Shown: positions 36,459 to 45,901, counted from the first letter of the stretch. The stretch is 48,882 bases of DNA from Thermostichus vulcanus str. 'Rupite' (GCF_022848905.1 NZ_JAFIRA010000026.1:1-48882); one strand, 5' to 3'. Made by a program: numbers and translations. The notes: generated by a model not told the origin, from the sequence alone.

Positions 36459-36564
36459 ACCGGGGCCTCCAGCAAGCAAATCTGCATTCCAGTCTAGCCT
36501 TGCAGCGCTTAAGATCCAGAAGGTAGGCTCTAGCTCACGAAGTTTATCCAAAAGCAAATTCCTC

Positions 36565-36939
36565 ATGGCTCCCCATCACTCTCCTGCCTTTCTTGCCTTG
36601 GTTAACGATGCCAAAAGCCGCATCCAAGAGCTGACTGTTGAACAGGTGCGGCAGAAACAGCTACAAGGGGATCCCTTCTACTTTGTGGATGTGCGGGAAG
36701 AATCGGAATGGCAAGCGGGTCATGCTGCCGGGGCTATCCATTTGGGCAAGGGAATTATTGAGCGGGATATTGAAACTGCAATCCCCGATAAAGAGGCTGA
36801 GATCGTCCTTTATTGTGGGGGAGGGTTTCGCTCCGCTCTGGCAGCCGACAACCTGAAAAAGATGGGCTATCTAAACGTGATCTCCATGGACGGCGGGATC
36901 CGGAGTTGGCGGGAAGCTGGATTTCCTGAGGAAGTCTAA
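36565..36939 (+). CDS. Rhodanese-like domain protein
   Basis: A 124-residue single-domain sulfurtransferase. The active-site loop is YCGGGFRSA with catalytic Cys84, preceded by FVDVREESEWQAGHAAGAIHLG. The loop length fits a rhodanese rather than a Cdc25 type. It could carry persulfide sulfur for Fe-S or thio-modification; no partner is adjacent. No clear SD precedes the ATG at 36565. It is divergent from the NTF2-like gene. Confidence 0.9.
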   Translation: MAPHHSPAFLALVNDAKSRIQELTVEQVRQKQLQGDPFYFVDVREESEWQAGHAAGAIHLGKGIIERDIETAIPDKEAEIVLYCGGGFRSALAADNLKKMGYLNVISMDGGIRSWREAGFPEEV

Positions 36940-37154
36940 GGCTGGGGAGGCGGTGCAGTTTATGCGCTGGCCAGGGGTGGGGCACGACACCCGCAATGAA
37001 TCTAGCCTGGTCACGTTGGGTTGGATCGAGGATCGCTTCGCCGGACGGGGCTTTGGTTCGAGTTGTTGAAGGTGGATCCCAAGCCTGCCAACAGCCAACA
37101 CCCTTTTGGGGAATTCGTTTAAGATTGTGAACCTAGTGCTCACCTGGCTCGGCC

Positions 37155-38987
37155 ATGACTCAAACCTTGCCCCGCTTAGAGATTCCCGCCCGCCTACAGC
37201 AGTTGCGGCAGCTTTTGCAAGAAAAGGGTCTGGATGGATTTTTGGTGCCCTCGGCCGATGAGCATTTGAACGAATATTTGCCGAACCATCGCAAGCGGCG
37301 GCAGTGGATCACGGGCTTTACCGGTTCGGCGGGCGATGCCCTCGTGGGTCGGGATAAAGCCTGGCTGCTGGTGGATCCCCGCTATCACGAACAAGCTGAG
37401 CAGGAAGTGGATCTGAGCCTCTTTACCCTGATCAAATCTGGCTTGCCGGATCAGCCGAGCTTGATGGAGATCATCGAAGCGCTGGGATCCGGTTTTCGCT
37501 TGGGGGTGGATCCCTTCACGGTTTCGGTGGCTACGTATCGACAACTGAAAACCCATACTCAGGCAGGAGGGGTGTTGCTGATTCCCACCTCAGAAAACCT
37601 AGTGGATAGGGTGCGGCAGGGATCCGTACCTGGATCTGAAGCCTCTGAGGAAGTATCAAAGCCTTTTACCCAACCGATTTATGCAGTGCCCATCAGCCTG
37701 AGCGGAGCCACGATTGCCGAGAAGCTGAGCCAAGTCCGACAACACATGCAGCAAAAACGAGTTGGGTTGTTGCCCCTCACCAAGTTGGATCAAGTGGCCT
37801 GGCTGTTTAACCTGCGGGGATCGGATATTCCCTACAATCCGGTGTTTCGGGCCTATGGCTTGGTCAGTGCCCAAAAGACAGCTCTTTTTACCGACGTAGA
37901 GCGGCTGACTCCAGAAGCCCAGCTGAGTTTGCAAGAGGCGGGGGTGGAAGTCTTGCCCTATGACAGCTACGCGGAACACTTGCCTCTCTGGGCCAGAAGC
38001 GATGCTCCGGTGGGGCTGGATGCCAAACACACCACCCAAGGGACCCAGGATCTATTGCAGGATGTGGCCTGTCGGGAGCTGGATCACCCGGTCGAGGCCC
38101 TGAAAGCAATCAAAAATCCGGTGGAACTGGAGCAGATGCGGCAGGCCAATCGCAAGGCCAGTCGAGCCAAAATTCGCACCTTGGCCTGGATCGACCGGCA
38201 AATCCAACAAGGGATCCCGGTTAGTGAAGCCGATGTGGCAGCCACCATGGAACGACACTACCGGGAGGAAGGCCAGTGGCGGGGCTTGAGTTTCAATACC
38301 ATTGCCGGAGCTGGCCCCAATAGCTCGATTATCCACTACGGCACCCCGAATCCCGACAAACTTTTGCAGGTGGGTGAACTTTTCCTGCTGGATTCGGGAT
38401 CCCAATACGAAGGGGGAACCACCGACGATACCCGTACCGTTTGGATTGGCCAAGGGACAGCGGATCCGGTGCACCAACTCCGCTACACAGAGGTGCTCAA
38501 AGCCCATATTCAATGTGCCCGCCAGATTTTCCCGCCGGATACCTACGGAGCTTCTTTGGATGGCATCACCCGTTCTAGCCTTTGGCACGCCGGATTGGAC
38601 TACGGCCACGGTACCGGACATGGGGTAGGGGCCTTCTTAAATGTGCATGAGGGGCCAAACGGGATCCATCGACGGGCCAACACTGCCCTCAAGGTGGGCA
38701 TGATCACCAGCATTGAACCGGGCTACTACCTGCCGGGATGGGGCGGGATCCGCGTCGAGAACCTCTACGAAGTGGTAGCCATGCCGGAGCCAGAAGGATG
38801 GATGGGCTTTCGCTCTCTCACCTGGATCCCGTTTGATTGTCGGTTGATCGACTGGGGGCGACTGGACAGGGCCCAAACAGACTGGATTCATCGCTACCAC
38901 CAGCAGGTTTACGAGCTGCACCACGCCACCCTGGAGGCAGAAGAGGCTGCCTGGTTGAAACAGGCCTGTGGTTTGAACCTGTCTTGA
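37155..38987 (+). CDS. Xaa-Pro aminopeptidase (M24B, aminopeptidase P family)
   Basis: A 610-residue metallopeptidase of the long, three-domain type. Two creatinase-N-like domains fill about 1-310 and the pita-bread catalytic domain about 315-560. Metal ligands are the Asp pair in LLDSGSQYEGGTTDDTRTVW, His in GHGTGHGVGAFLNVHEGP, and Glu in SIEPGYY and RVENLYEV. It removes N-terminal residues ahead of proline in the cytosol. Several GGATCC-encoded surface loops are visible (e.g. QGSVPGSEASEE). The ATG at 37155 is well placed. Confidence 0.94.
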   Translation: MTQTLPRLEIPARLQQLRQLLQEKGLDGFLVPSADEHLNEYLPNHRKRRQWITGFTGSAGDALVGRDKAWLLVDPRYHEQAEQEVDLSLFTLIKSGLPDQPSLMEIIEALGSGFRLGVDPFTVSVATYRQLKTHTQAGGVLLIPTSENLVDRVRQGSVPGSEASEEVSKPFTQPIYAVPISLSGATIAEKLSQVRQHMQQKRVGLLPLTKLDQVAWLFNLRGSDIPYNPVFRAYGLVSAQKTALFTDVERLTPEAQLSLQEAGVEVLPYDSYAEHLPLWARSDAPVGLDAKHTTQGTQDLLQDVACRELDHPVEALKAIKNPVELEQMRQANRKASRAKIRTLAWIDRQIQQGIPVSEADVAATMERHYREEGQWRGLSFNTIAGAGPNSSIIHYGTPNPDKLLQVGELFLLDSGSQYEGGTTDDTRTVWIGQGTADPVHQLRYTEVLKAHIQCARQIFPPDTYGASLDGITRSSLWHAGLDYGHGTGHGVGAFLNVHEGPNGIHRRANTALKVGMITSIEPGYYLPGWGGIRVENLYEVVAMPEPEGWMGFRSLTWIPFDCRLIDWGRLDRAQTDWIHRYHQQVYELHHATLEAEEAAWLKQACGLNLS

Positions 38988-39052
38988 GGGCTGTAGGCTG
39001 GAAACCCTGGGGGATAATAATAAGAGATGTAAACTCCTCCAACCTTGCACTC

Positions 39053-39484
39053 ATGTCTTTCTGGAAACCTGTGTTGCTGTTGGCTGTGCTGCTGTTTGCC
39101 CTCATGGGATCCAACGGGATCCCGGCGGTACAAGCTGCTACTTTGGGCGGATCTCCCAACAATCGTGCGCAACAGGAGGTCGTGCTCCCCGCCAGTCCTG
39201 AGCAGGTCTTAAAAGCGGCTGAACAAGCCTTCCAGGTATGGAAACGGGGAGAGCTGGGATCCGTGGATACCCAGGCTATGGAAGTGAAAGGGATTTCCCG
39301 CACCAACTTTTTTAAGTTCGTGGATGATATCACCGTCTCGTTGTCCCCGGTGGAAGGGGATCCCGGTCAGACTCGTCTGCAGATAACTTCCGTAGGCCGG
39401 GTTGGGGAATACGATTTCGGTGGCAACCGGCGCAACATCAACGAGTATCTGGACACATTGCGATCTTTGCTGGAGCAGGGGTAG
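39053..39484 (+). CDS. DUF1499-like exported protein
   Basis: 143 residues: a signal peptide (FWKPVLLLAVLLFALMG, cleavage near VQA/A) and a domain resembling DUF1499 (VVLPASPEQVLKAAEQAF; NFFKFVDDITVSLSP; ITSVGRVGEYDFGGNRRNINEYL). The S-x-x-R-x-G-x-x-D-F-G-x-N-R pattern near the end is the family hallmark. The function is not known. It has its own short leader after the aminopeptidase gene; the SD CTCCTCC-like sequence upstream is on the wrong strand, so the RBS is weak. Confidence 0.78.
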   Translation: MSFWKPVLLLAVLLFALMGSNGIPAVQAATLGGSPNNRAQQEVVLPASPEQVLKAAEQAFQVWKRGELGSVDTQAMEVKGISRTNFFKFVDDITVSLSPVEGDPGQTRLQITSVGRVGEYDFGGNRRNINEYLDTLRSLLEQG

Positions 39485-39564
39485 GGTTTGTTGAGCCGAC
39501 AGCACCCTGACGGGATGAGCAGAATAAAGTCTGGGCAACCTACCATTTCCGGGGGCAAAGAAGG

Positions 39565-40500
39565 TTGAGCAAGCAGTCCCGCCTCTTGGGGGGGGAGGCA
39601 CCATCGATACCTTTAGTGGGTAAGCTTTTGAAGCGCTGGGGGCTTCTGACTTGGACGTTGCCTGCCTTGGCCTTTTTGCTGGCCTTTGCCCTCTACCCGC
39701 TGGGATACGCGCTGGTCATTTCCCTGTTTCGGTATCGATTGACGGATCCCACGGGCTCTAGGGCTTTTGTGGGTCTGCAAAATTATCTCCAGGCACTGCA
39801 GGATCCTCAGGTGCTGGGATCCCTGGGGAATACGCTACTCTTTGTCGGCGTAGCTTCTGGACTGGAGTTGATCCTGGGGTTGGGGATTGCGGTGTTGTTG
39901 GATCAGCGGCTGCCCGGTATGGCTTGGGTGCGGGCTTTGTTATTAACGCCGATGGCGCTGGCCCCAGTGGTGGCGGCCTTGGTGTGGCGGGCGCTGTACA
40001 ACCCGGATTTTGGCTTGGTGTCGCAACTGTTGAGGGGATTGGGGATCCCGTTGGGGCGCGGGTTAGTGGGAGAAGCCCACACCGCTCTCTGGGCTTTAAT
40101 TTGGGTGGATATCTGGCAGTGGACACCTCTACTGGCGATTACCCTTTTTGCCGGTCTACAAAGCCAACCCCCGGAACTCTTGCAAGCGGCTCAACTGGAT
40201 GGGGCCAATGGCTGGCAAGGATTTCGTTACATCTCTTTGCCACTGCTGAGGCCGGTATTGACGGTGGCACTGCTGCTGCGGGCGATGGAGCTGTTTAAGA
40301 TCTTCGACTCGGTGTTTGTGATCACGGGCGGTGGGCCGGGGCGAGCCACCGAGGTGCTCAACTACCACATTTTCAAAGTCGGCCTGACCTTTTTTGATGT
40401 GGGCTATGGGGCAGCGCTGTCGGTACTGCTGATGGGAATTGTGTCGGTATTCTTGGCCCTTTACGGCTGGGTTGTGGGCTGGGGGGATCGCGCGCCATGA
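39565..40500 (+). CDS. Carbohydrate ABC transporter permease, MalF/UgpA type
   Basis: A 311-residue inner-membrane protein with six helices and the EAA loop ELLQAAQLDGANGWQGFRYISLPLL that docks the ATPase. FDSVFVITGGGPGRATEVLNYHI is typical of sugar permeases. The start is a TTG at 39565, with AAAGAAGG upstream as a modest SD. It overlaps the next permease gene by ATGA. No binding protein or ATPase gene is near, so those subunits must be elsewhere. The substrate (a sugar or osmolyte such as glucosylglycerol) is not readable. Confidence 0.9.
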   Translation: MSKQSRLLGGEAPSIPLVGKLLKRWGLLTWTLPALAFLLAFALYPLGYALVISLFRYRLTDPTGSRAFVGLQNYLQALQDPQVLGSLGNTLLFVGVASGLELILGLGIAVLLDQRLPGMAWVRALLLTPMALAPVVAALVWRALYNPDFGLVSQLLRGLGIPLGRGLVGEAHTALWALIWVDIWQWTPLLAITLFAGLQSQPPELLQAAQLDGANGWQGFRYISLPLLRPVLTVALLLRAMELFKIFDSVFVITGGGPGRATEVLNYHIFKVGLTFFDVGYGAALSVLLMGIVSVFLALYGWVVGWGDRAP

Positions 40501-41411
40501 AGCTGCTGGAGAAGCCGGAACAAGTACCGACAACGGCTAGCGAGGTAGGCTCCAGGTTCGTCTGGGATCCCCGACACGCGGTCAAACGTCCCCTTCGTTG
40601 GCTGTACCCTCTGCTCCTGTATGGGCTGGTGGCGTTGGTGCTGCTGGTGTTCCTATTGCCGCTGGGGTGGATGCTGCTCATCTCCCTCAAAACCGGCCAG
40701 GGATCCCAAACCATTAACTTATTTCAATCCTTTCGGCCCAGCTGGGAAAACTACCGGGCGCTGTGGCAGGAGGTGCCGGTGGCCCGTTACTTGCTCAATA
40801 CTCTCATTGTCTCGGTGGGATCCACACTGCTGGCGCTCCTGTTGGGGATCCCGGCGGGCTATGGGTTGGCCCGTCAACCGGGCAGTTGGGCAAATGGGTT
40901 GGCCCTGGCATTGTTGGGGATCCGCCTGTTCCCGCCGATTGCGTTGCTGTTGCCCTTCTATTTGATGATGCGAGATCTGCGCCTACTGGATAGCTACACT
41001 GGGCTGATTCTGTTGCAGAGTGTGTTTAAGATCACCTTCGTCGCTTGGTTCATGCGTGGCTTTTTTGTGGGCATGCCACAGGTGTTGGAGGAAGCAGCAT
41101 TGGTGGATGGCTGTAGCCGCTGGGGGGCGTTTTGGCGGGTGGCGTTGCCGTTATCATTGCCGGGGGTGATCACCGTTAGCCTGTTGGGATTGATCTTTTC
41201 CTGGAACGACTTTTTTAGCCCGCTGGTGCTGTCGGGGGTGCGCACCCGCCTTTTAACCCTAGGCATCCTGGAAGCGTTTAGCACCTATGAGGTGGCCTGG
41301 GGACGGATGAGCGCTCTTGGGGTCATTGCGGTGTTGCCGGTGTTGCTCCTGGCCTTGGGTTTGCAGCGCTACTATGTGCGGGGGCTGACGGCAGGAGCGG
41401 TACGGGAATAA
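40497..41411 (+). CDS. Carbohydrate ABC transporter permease, MalG/UgpE type
   Basis: A 304-residue partner of the preceding permease, coupled by the ATGA overlap. Six helices, with EEAALVDGCSRWGAFWRVALPLSLPG as the EAA loop and FSWNDFFSPLVLSG near the end, as in MalG. The N-terminal ~35 residues are a cytosolic extension. Together with the MalF-like subunit it would form the membrane channel of a sugar importer; the ATPase is probably shared or encoded elsewhere. Confidence 0.92.
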   Translation: MKLLEKPEQVPTTASEVGSRFVWDPRHAVKRPLRWLYPLLLYGLVALVLLVFLLPLGWMLLISLKTGQGSQTINLFQSFRPSWENYRALWQEVPVARYLLNTLIVSVGSTLLALLLGIPAGYGLARQPGSWANGLALALLGIRLFPPIALLLPFYLMMRDLRLLDSYTGLILLQSVFKITFVAWFMRGFFVGMPQVLEEAALVDGCSRWGAFWRVALPLSLPGVITVSLLGLIFSWNDFFSPLVLSGVRTRLLTLGILEAFSTYEVAWGRMSALGVIAVLPVLLLALGLQRYYVRGLTAGAVRE

Positions 41412-41524
41412 CTAGAGTGATAACTTGCCCCCTCCGGCAAATGGATTGGGATCCCCTTGGCGAAAGGGTGGGATAGTGGAAAAGGGATCCCCTGCTGGTT
41501 TCTATTCTGGTTTCTATTTTTTTC

Positions 41525-42274
41525 ATGCTCACCGCGCCTGCTCTACAAACTCAACTGCATCCTCTGATTCAGCGCCTGTCGGAGGCGATCCTGAACATTT
41601 GGGGATCCAATCTCACCCTCGCACCCTATGATCTGCCGCAGGATCTGGGCTATGTGGAAGGTCGCCTGGATGGAGAGAAATTGCAAATCGAAAACCGCTG
41701 CTACCAAGGGGATCCCTTTCGCAAGCTGCACCTTGAGCTGGCCCGTGCCGGACAAAACCTAGATATTCTCCATTGCGTCATGTTCCCGCAGCCGCAGTAC
41801 CCGCTGCCGATGTTTGGCTGTGACATTGTGGCCGGTCGGGGGCAGGTCAGCGCCGCCATTGTCGATTTATCTCCGGTCACCCCCAGCTTGCCGGAACCTT
41901 ACGTCCAGGCATTAGAAGCCCTCGGATCCCGCTTGGCCCTGTTTCAGCACCGGCGAGAGCTACCCCAGTGGGGGAGTATTTTCTCCCCCTATTGTCTGTT
42001 TATTCGCCCCAGTGATGCCGAAGAAGCGGATCAATTCCTGGCCTTAGCCAGCCGCTACCTGGCCATTCACTGTCAGCTTGCCCAAGAAATCCCCCCCCAG
42101 ACGGATCCCAGCCAGATTCTGGCCAACTACCAAGGGCAACACCGCTACTGCAGCCAGCAACAGCAAAATGACCGTACCCGCCGCGTCTTGGAAAAAGCCT
42201 TTGGCCCCGAATGGGCAGAGCGCTATATGAACACAGTTCTGTTTGATTTGCCCCCTAGCCCTGGAGGGGATTGA
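41525..42274 (+). CDS. pcyA: Phycocyanobilin:ferredoxin oxidoreductase PcyA
   Basis: A 249-residue bilin reductase that makes phycocyanobilin from biliverdin IX-alpha with four electrons from ferredoxin, for phycobilisomes and phytochromes. The catalytic residues known in PcyA (Glu76, His88, Asp105 in the Synechocystis enzyme) line up with Glu71, His83 and Asp100 here, with a constant five-residue offset. The length is normal. The ATG follows a T-rich stretch without a clear SD. It stands alone, downstream of the sugar permeases. Confidence 0.96.
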   Translation: MLTAPALQTQLHPLIQRLSEAILNIWGSNLTLAPYDLPQDLGYVEGRLDGEKLQIENRCYQGDPFRKLHLELARAGQNLDILHCVMFPQPQYPLPMFGCDIVAGRGQVSAAIVDLSPVTPSLPEPYVQALEALGSRLALFQHRRELPQWGSIFSPYCLFIRPSDAEEADQFLALASRYLAIHCQLAQEIPPQTDPSQILANYQGQHRYCSQQQQNDRTRRVLEKAFGPEWAERYMNTVLFDLPPSPGGD

Positions 42275-42311
42275 AATCCTCAGAGCATCAGGCAGAGGAC
42301 TTTAGTCAGGA

Positions 42312-42668
42312 TTAGCCGGAGGCTTGTCCAGAAGGATCCCGCCAAATTGAGCCAGCCAGAAGCCGGTTATCCCACCGTAAGCCAGCCACCCCAACCCATC
42401 CTGTCACGATCCAGTCCATGCCCGTAATGACCAGCCAACGCCAACCCAATCGGGGATGGGATCCTACAACCTGGGGAAGTCCCACGGGAGAACGGAAACC
42501 AACCCAGCAAAGGTTCTGAGCCAAGCCAACGGTAAACCCCAAAAGCAGCAGCGTGGCCGAAAACTGCCAGCCGGATCCCTCCAGCCATCCTGCTACAGCA
42601 CCCCCCAACCCACTGGCCAAGCACCAGCGCCAAGAAAAACTTGTCAGGGGCCCTGTTCGGATGGACAT
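42312..42668 (-). CDS. Small hydrophobic membrane protein, unknown function
   Basis: 118 residues, Trp- and Gly-rich, with about three membrane segments (LASGLGGAVAGWLEG, SATLLLLGFTVGLAQNL, WLVITGMDWIVTGWVGVAG). The pattern resembles a group of cyanobacterial membrane proteins with GF.xGLAQ repeats, but it seems short for that group, so it may be truncated. The ATG at 42668 has GGAGGGTCA upstream on its strand, a usable SD. No function can be given. Confidence 0.55.
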   Translation of the reverse strand: MSIRTGPLTSFSWRWCLASGLGGAVAGWLEGSGWQFSATLLLLGFTVGLAQNLCWVGFRSPVGLPQVVGSHPRLGWRWLVITGMDWIVTGWVGVAGLRWDNRLLAGSIWRDPSGQASG

Positions 42669-42730
42669 TGACCCTCCCTCTCAACCCACGGGGTAGTTAG
42701 GGGAATCACGGAATCGATTGGCCTATTAAC

Positions 42731-43465
42731 CTAGCTAACGCTGGCCAAGATCCCCGGCTGCACCTGTCGGGGTACCACTGCCAAGCGATCCACATCGGCA
42801 CAGTAGGCCAGATCCGTCTCATTCTCCGGCCCAATCCCCAAAAGCCGTTGCCCATGACTGGAGCACCGCAACAATTGCAGCAGATTCCCCTGCCAAGTCT
42901 GATATAGGGCCAAGGCGGCAACCGCCTCATCGTTGCCCAGTTGCTCCAGATGGTTCTGACACCCCAGGCGATGTAAAATCCCCCCGGCACAGACGGTGTC
43001 TTCCAAAGAAAAAGCCCCTTCCCAGCCGGATCCCACCAGCCACACCTCCTCAAACCCCTCTGCTTTCAGAAAAGCCTCCACAGCTCCTAGGTTCACCAGG
43101 GCTGCCGTAATCACCACCGGGATCCCTTCCACCCGTTGCAGACTGCGGGTACCGTTGGTGGTACTCATAAAAATGCGCTTGTCCCGAACCCGTTCCGGTG
43201 TGTAGTCCAGGGGAGAATTTCCCAGATCAAAACCTGCCACGGTTTTGCCTCCCCGTTCCCCCGCCAACAGCCGCTTGGGGGCCGGCCAGCTTTGGCTCAC
43301 CTCCTGGAGCTGTTGCAAGTGGGCAAACACCTGTACCGCTTCTGCTCCAGCCGCCAGCGCCGTGGCAATAGTGGTGGTGGCTCGCAACACATCGATGGCC
43401 ACCGCACAATCAGGGATCCCGGACAGGGGCACCTGTTCAGGGGTATGAAAATGAAAAAACCGCAT
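42731..43465 (-). CDS. comB: Probable 2-phosphosulfolactate phosphatase (ComB family)
   Basis: A 244-residue Mg-dependent phosphatase of the ComB fold. The signatures [49 protein letters not shown] and LVGSGWEG, with [11 protein letters not shown], match the family well. In methanogens ComB makes sulfolactate for coenzyme M, which cyanobacteria do not make; the cyanobacterial role is unclear. It lies 57 bp downstream of the ABC-2-like permease in the same direction. Confidence 0.9.
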   Translation of the reverse strand: MRFFHFHTPEQVPLSGIPDCAVAIDVLRATTTIATALAAGAEAVQVFAHLQQLQEVSQSWPAPKRLLAGERGGKTVAGFDLGNSPLDYTPERVRDKRIFMSTTNGTRSLQRVEGIPVVITAALVNLGAVEAFLKAEGFEEVWLVGSGWEGAFSLEDTVCAGGILHRLGCQNHLEQLGNDEAVAALALYQTWQGNLLQLLRCSSHGQRLLGIGPENETDLAYCADVDRLAVVPRQVQPGILASVS

Positions 43466-43522
43466 GAGGGGAGGGAATAAAGGAGCAAAATTTCAAGATT
43501 TGGGCGCAAACTGGGCGCACAA

Positions 43523-44296
43523 TCAAAATTGACGCCGTGCAAACACCAACACCGCCAGGATGAGCAGCAGGATTGTATAAACCAAGCCATAGAAGGCATC
43601 CCCTAGCAATTCTCCCGGCAGTGGAATTTGTCCGTAAACAGCGGCATCTCTCAGATTCAGGCGTTCCAGATCCGGCAAGACCAAGTAAATCACCTCGAAC
43701 ACCTTGCTCAATCCGCTATCCTCTACCAAATTGCTCAGTTGCAGCAGGGCACGGCTGGCGTGTCCCATGAGAAAAAGGGCAATCGTGTAGAGGGTAGCCA
43801 AAATCGAGGAGGTAAACACCCCAAACAGCAGCGCTGCCGCCACAATCAGCACCAGTTCCAGGAAGATAAACACTGCCGCCCAGAGAATGGCCAACAGGGG
43901 AATCTCCGCCTGTACCAGCCACAGGCCCAGCAGGAAAATAGCCGTCATGATTGCCAGCAGCACCGACAACAAGGCTGCTAGCCCCAGATGCTTACCAACG
44001 ATAAACTCCGCTCGGCTCATCGGTTTGGCGATCAACACATAGACGGTGCGTTTTTCGATTTCCTTGTTGACCAACCCCGTGCCAACGAAGATCGCCACAA
44101 TCAAGCCGAGAAAATGAATCGCCGCCAGCCCCAGATCCGCAATGATTTTGTTGTGGGCTTGGTTGGCCACCTGCGGGAGCAAAACAATGGCTCCCAGCAT
44201 GACCACGGCAAAGAGCATCACCAGGTAGAGGATCCGATCCCGAATTGTTTCCCGGAAAACGTTTTGGGCAATGGCCACCACTCGCAATGCATCCAT
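43523..44296 (-). CDS. ABC-2 type permease-like membrane protein
   Basis: A 257-residue protein with six hydrophobic segments. The N-terminal NVFRETIRDRILYLVMLFAV and VGTGLVNKEIEKRTVYVLIAKPMSRAEFIVGKH are typical of ABC-2 permeases that pair with a separate ATPase. No ATPase gene is adjacent. The in-frame ATG at 44308 would add four residues; I prefer 44296 (MDALRVVAIAQ). It is divergent from purS across about 60 bp, where both promoters must lie. Confidence 0.85.
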   Translation of the reverse strand: MDALRVVAIAQNVFRETIRDRILYLVMLFAVVMLGAIVLLPQVANQAHNKIIADLGLAAIHFLGLIVAIFVGTGLVNKEIEKRTVYVLIAKPMSRAEFIVGKHLGLAALLSVLLAIMTAIFLLGLWLVQAEIPLLAILWAAVFIFLELVLIVAAALLFGVFTSSILATLYTIALFLMGHASRALLQLSNLVEDSGLSKVFEVIYLVLPDLERLNLRDAAVYGQIPLPGELLGDAFYGLVYTILLLILAVLVFARRQF

Positions 44297-44358
44297 GTTT
44301 TGACCCAAAGCCGTGACAGTGTGGCTGCTACACTTGTAGCAGATCCAACATTCATTCT

Positions 44359-44616
44359 ATGCAGTTCCAGGCTCAAATCCAGATCCACCTGCGCCCCTCT
44401 GTGCTGGATCCCGCCGGGGTAGCGGTGCAGTCCAGCTTGCATCAGTTGGGCCATACCCAAGTGCAGCAGGTGCGCATCGGCAAGCATATTCAACTGCAAC
44501 TGGAAGCTCCGGATGCGGAAACGGCGCAGAAACGGGTGGGGGAATTGTGCGATCAACTGCTGGCCAATCCGGTGATCGAGACCTACGCCATTCGGGTGGA
44601 GCCTGTCGGTTCTTGA
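44359..44616 (+). CDS. purS: Phosphoribosylformylglycinamidine synthase subunit PurS
   Basis: 85 residues, the small structural subunit that bridges PurL and PurQ in step four of purine synthesis. The opening QIHLRPSVLDPAGVAVQSSL and the IGKHIQLQLEA, ANPVIETYAI parts are diagnostic. It is followed 42 bp later by purQ, the usual pair; purL is not in the window. Confidence 0.96.
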   Translation: MQFQAQIQIHLRPSVLDPAGVAVQSSLHQLGHTQVQQVRIGKHIQLQLEAPDAETAQKRVGELCDQLLANPVIETYAIRVEPVGS

Positions 44617-44658
44617 TGAATCTTGCCGATGGTCTTGCGATTGTCTTTAGGGATCCCT

Positions 44659-45336
44659 ATGTCCAGCGTTAAGTTTGGTATCGTCGTCTTTCCTGGCTCC
44701 AACTGTGACCGAGATGTAGCCTGGGTAACGCGGGGGTTACTGGGCTGTCCCACTCGCCTGATTTGGTATGCAGAGCGGGATTTGTCGGGGTTGGATGTGG
44801 TGGTGCTGCCAGGGGGCTTTAGCTACGGGGATTACCTCCGCTGCGGGGCTATCGCTCGCTTTGCCCCCGTGATGGGATCCCTGCAGGAGCATGTGGCGCG
44901 GGGGGGCTATGTGCTGGGGATTTGCAATGGCTTTCAGATCTTGACGGAGGCGGGCCTGCTGCCGGGGGCACTGGTGCGCAATGCTAACCTGCACTTTATT
45001 TGCGACCGAGTCGGCCTGCGCATCGAACGACAGGACTTGCTCTGGACGGGTGCTTATCCCGCCGGAGCCACGATTACCCTGCCGATTGCCCATGGAGAAG
45101 GCCGCTACACCTGTGATCCAGACACCCTTAAGCAGCTTCAGGATCAGGGGCAAATCGTCTTTCGCTATGACCCAGTTTCCCCGAATGGATCCCTGGATCA
45201 GATTGCTGGCCTTTGTAGCCCCTCCGGTCGCGTGCTAGGGCTAATGCCCCACCCAGAACGGGCCGCCGATCCAGATTTACCAGGACAGGATGGGATCCCC
45301 CTTTGGCAGTCGATTCTGCAGGGCTTGGCAGCTTAG
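44659..45336 (+). CDS. purQ: Phosphoribosylformylglycinamidine synthase subunit PurQ
   Basis: A 225-residue class I glutamine amidotransferase that supplies ammonia to PurL. The nucleophile is Cys in GICNGFQIL, with the His-Glu pair in [29 protein letters not shown] is the family fingerprint. The ATG at 44659 is preceded at once by TAGGGATCCCT, so a GGGATCCC copy may act as SD. The frame stays open 12 codons further up, but those residues do not fit the family. Confidence 0.96.
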   Translation: MSSVKFGIVVFPGSNCDRDVAWVTRGLLGCPTRLIWYAERDLSGLDVVVLPGGFSYGDYLRCGAIARFAPVMGSLQEHVARGGYVLGICNGFQILTEAGLLPGALVRNANLHFICDRVGLRIERQDLLWTGAYPAGATITLPIAHGEGRYTCDPDTLKQLQDQGQIVFRYDPVSPNGSLDQIAGLCSPSGRVLGLMPHPERAADPDLPGQDGIPLWQSILQGLAA

Positions 45337-45365
45337 ACAGGTGGACATCCAAGCGGGTTTCAAGC

Positions 45366-45779
45366 CTACTGCGGTTCCTGTAAGGACTGGGGCAAGACCT
45401 GACGTACCTGGTTCACCATGTCTTCGTGATCCACCACCGGCTTGGCAATATAGCCATCTGCCCCGCTCTGGGCCAAAAAGGCCTCCCGATCCCCTCGCAT
45501 GGCATGGGCCGTCACCAAAATGATGGGGATGGAGTTGCTCTTGGGATTTTCTTTCAACAGTTGGGCAATGCGGATCCCATCCACCGCCTCACCCCGAAAG
45601 GTGCTTTGGGACAGGGAAACATCCAGGAGGATGACATCCACCTCATGCCCCTGGGCCAACTGCAAAATTTGCTCCACATTCTGACTGTGGAAGACTTCGA
45701 AGCCACCCCGCCGCCGCAAGACCTTGTCAAAGACACGGGCATTAACGGGATCATCTTCCACCAGCAGCACTGTCGCCAT
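45366..45779 (-). CDS. Single-domain response regulator (CheY/DivK-like)
   Basis: A 137-residue receiver domain with no output domain. The acidic pocket Glu8-Asp9-Asp10, phosphoacceptor Asp53 (LLDVSLS), Thr90 and Lys113 (IAKP) are all in place. An insert between beta3 and the following helix (SQSTFRGEAVDGIRIAQ) is slightly longer than usual. It would pass signal by phosphotransfer or protein binding. It ends facing purQ. Confidence 0.93.
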   Translation of the reverse strand: MATVLLVEDDPVNARVFDKVLRRRGGFEVFHSQNVEQILQLAQGHEVDVILLDVSLSQSTFRGEAVDGIRIAQLLKENPKSNSIPIILVTAHAMRGDREAFLAQSGADGYIAKPVVDHEDMVNQVRQVLPQSLQEPQ

Positions 45780-45901
45780 GGTTTATCTAACTGTGGACTT
45801 TCACTGTGATCTTAGAAGGTCAAGGGGCAAGGGTTCTCCGCCAAAATGCTGAGAATTCCAATTGGAGCGCCAAAAGATCTACACCCCTACCGAGAACAAG
45901 A

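Noticed and set aside
37040-37090. GGTTCGAGTTG as a possible tRNA T-loop
   Set aside because: No matching acceptor, D or anticodon stems could be drawn around it.
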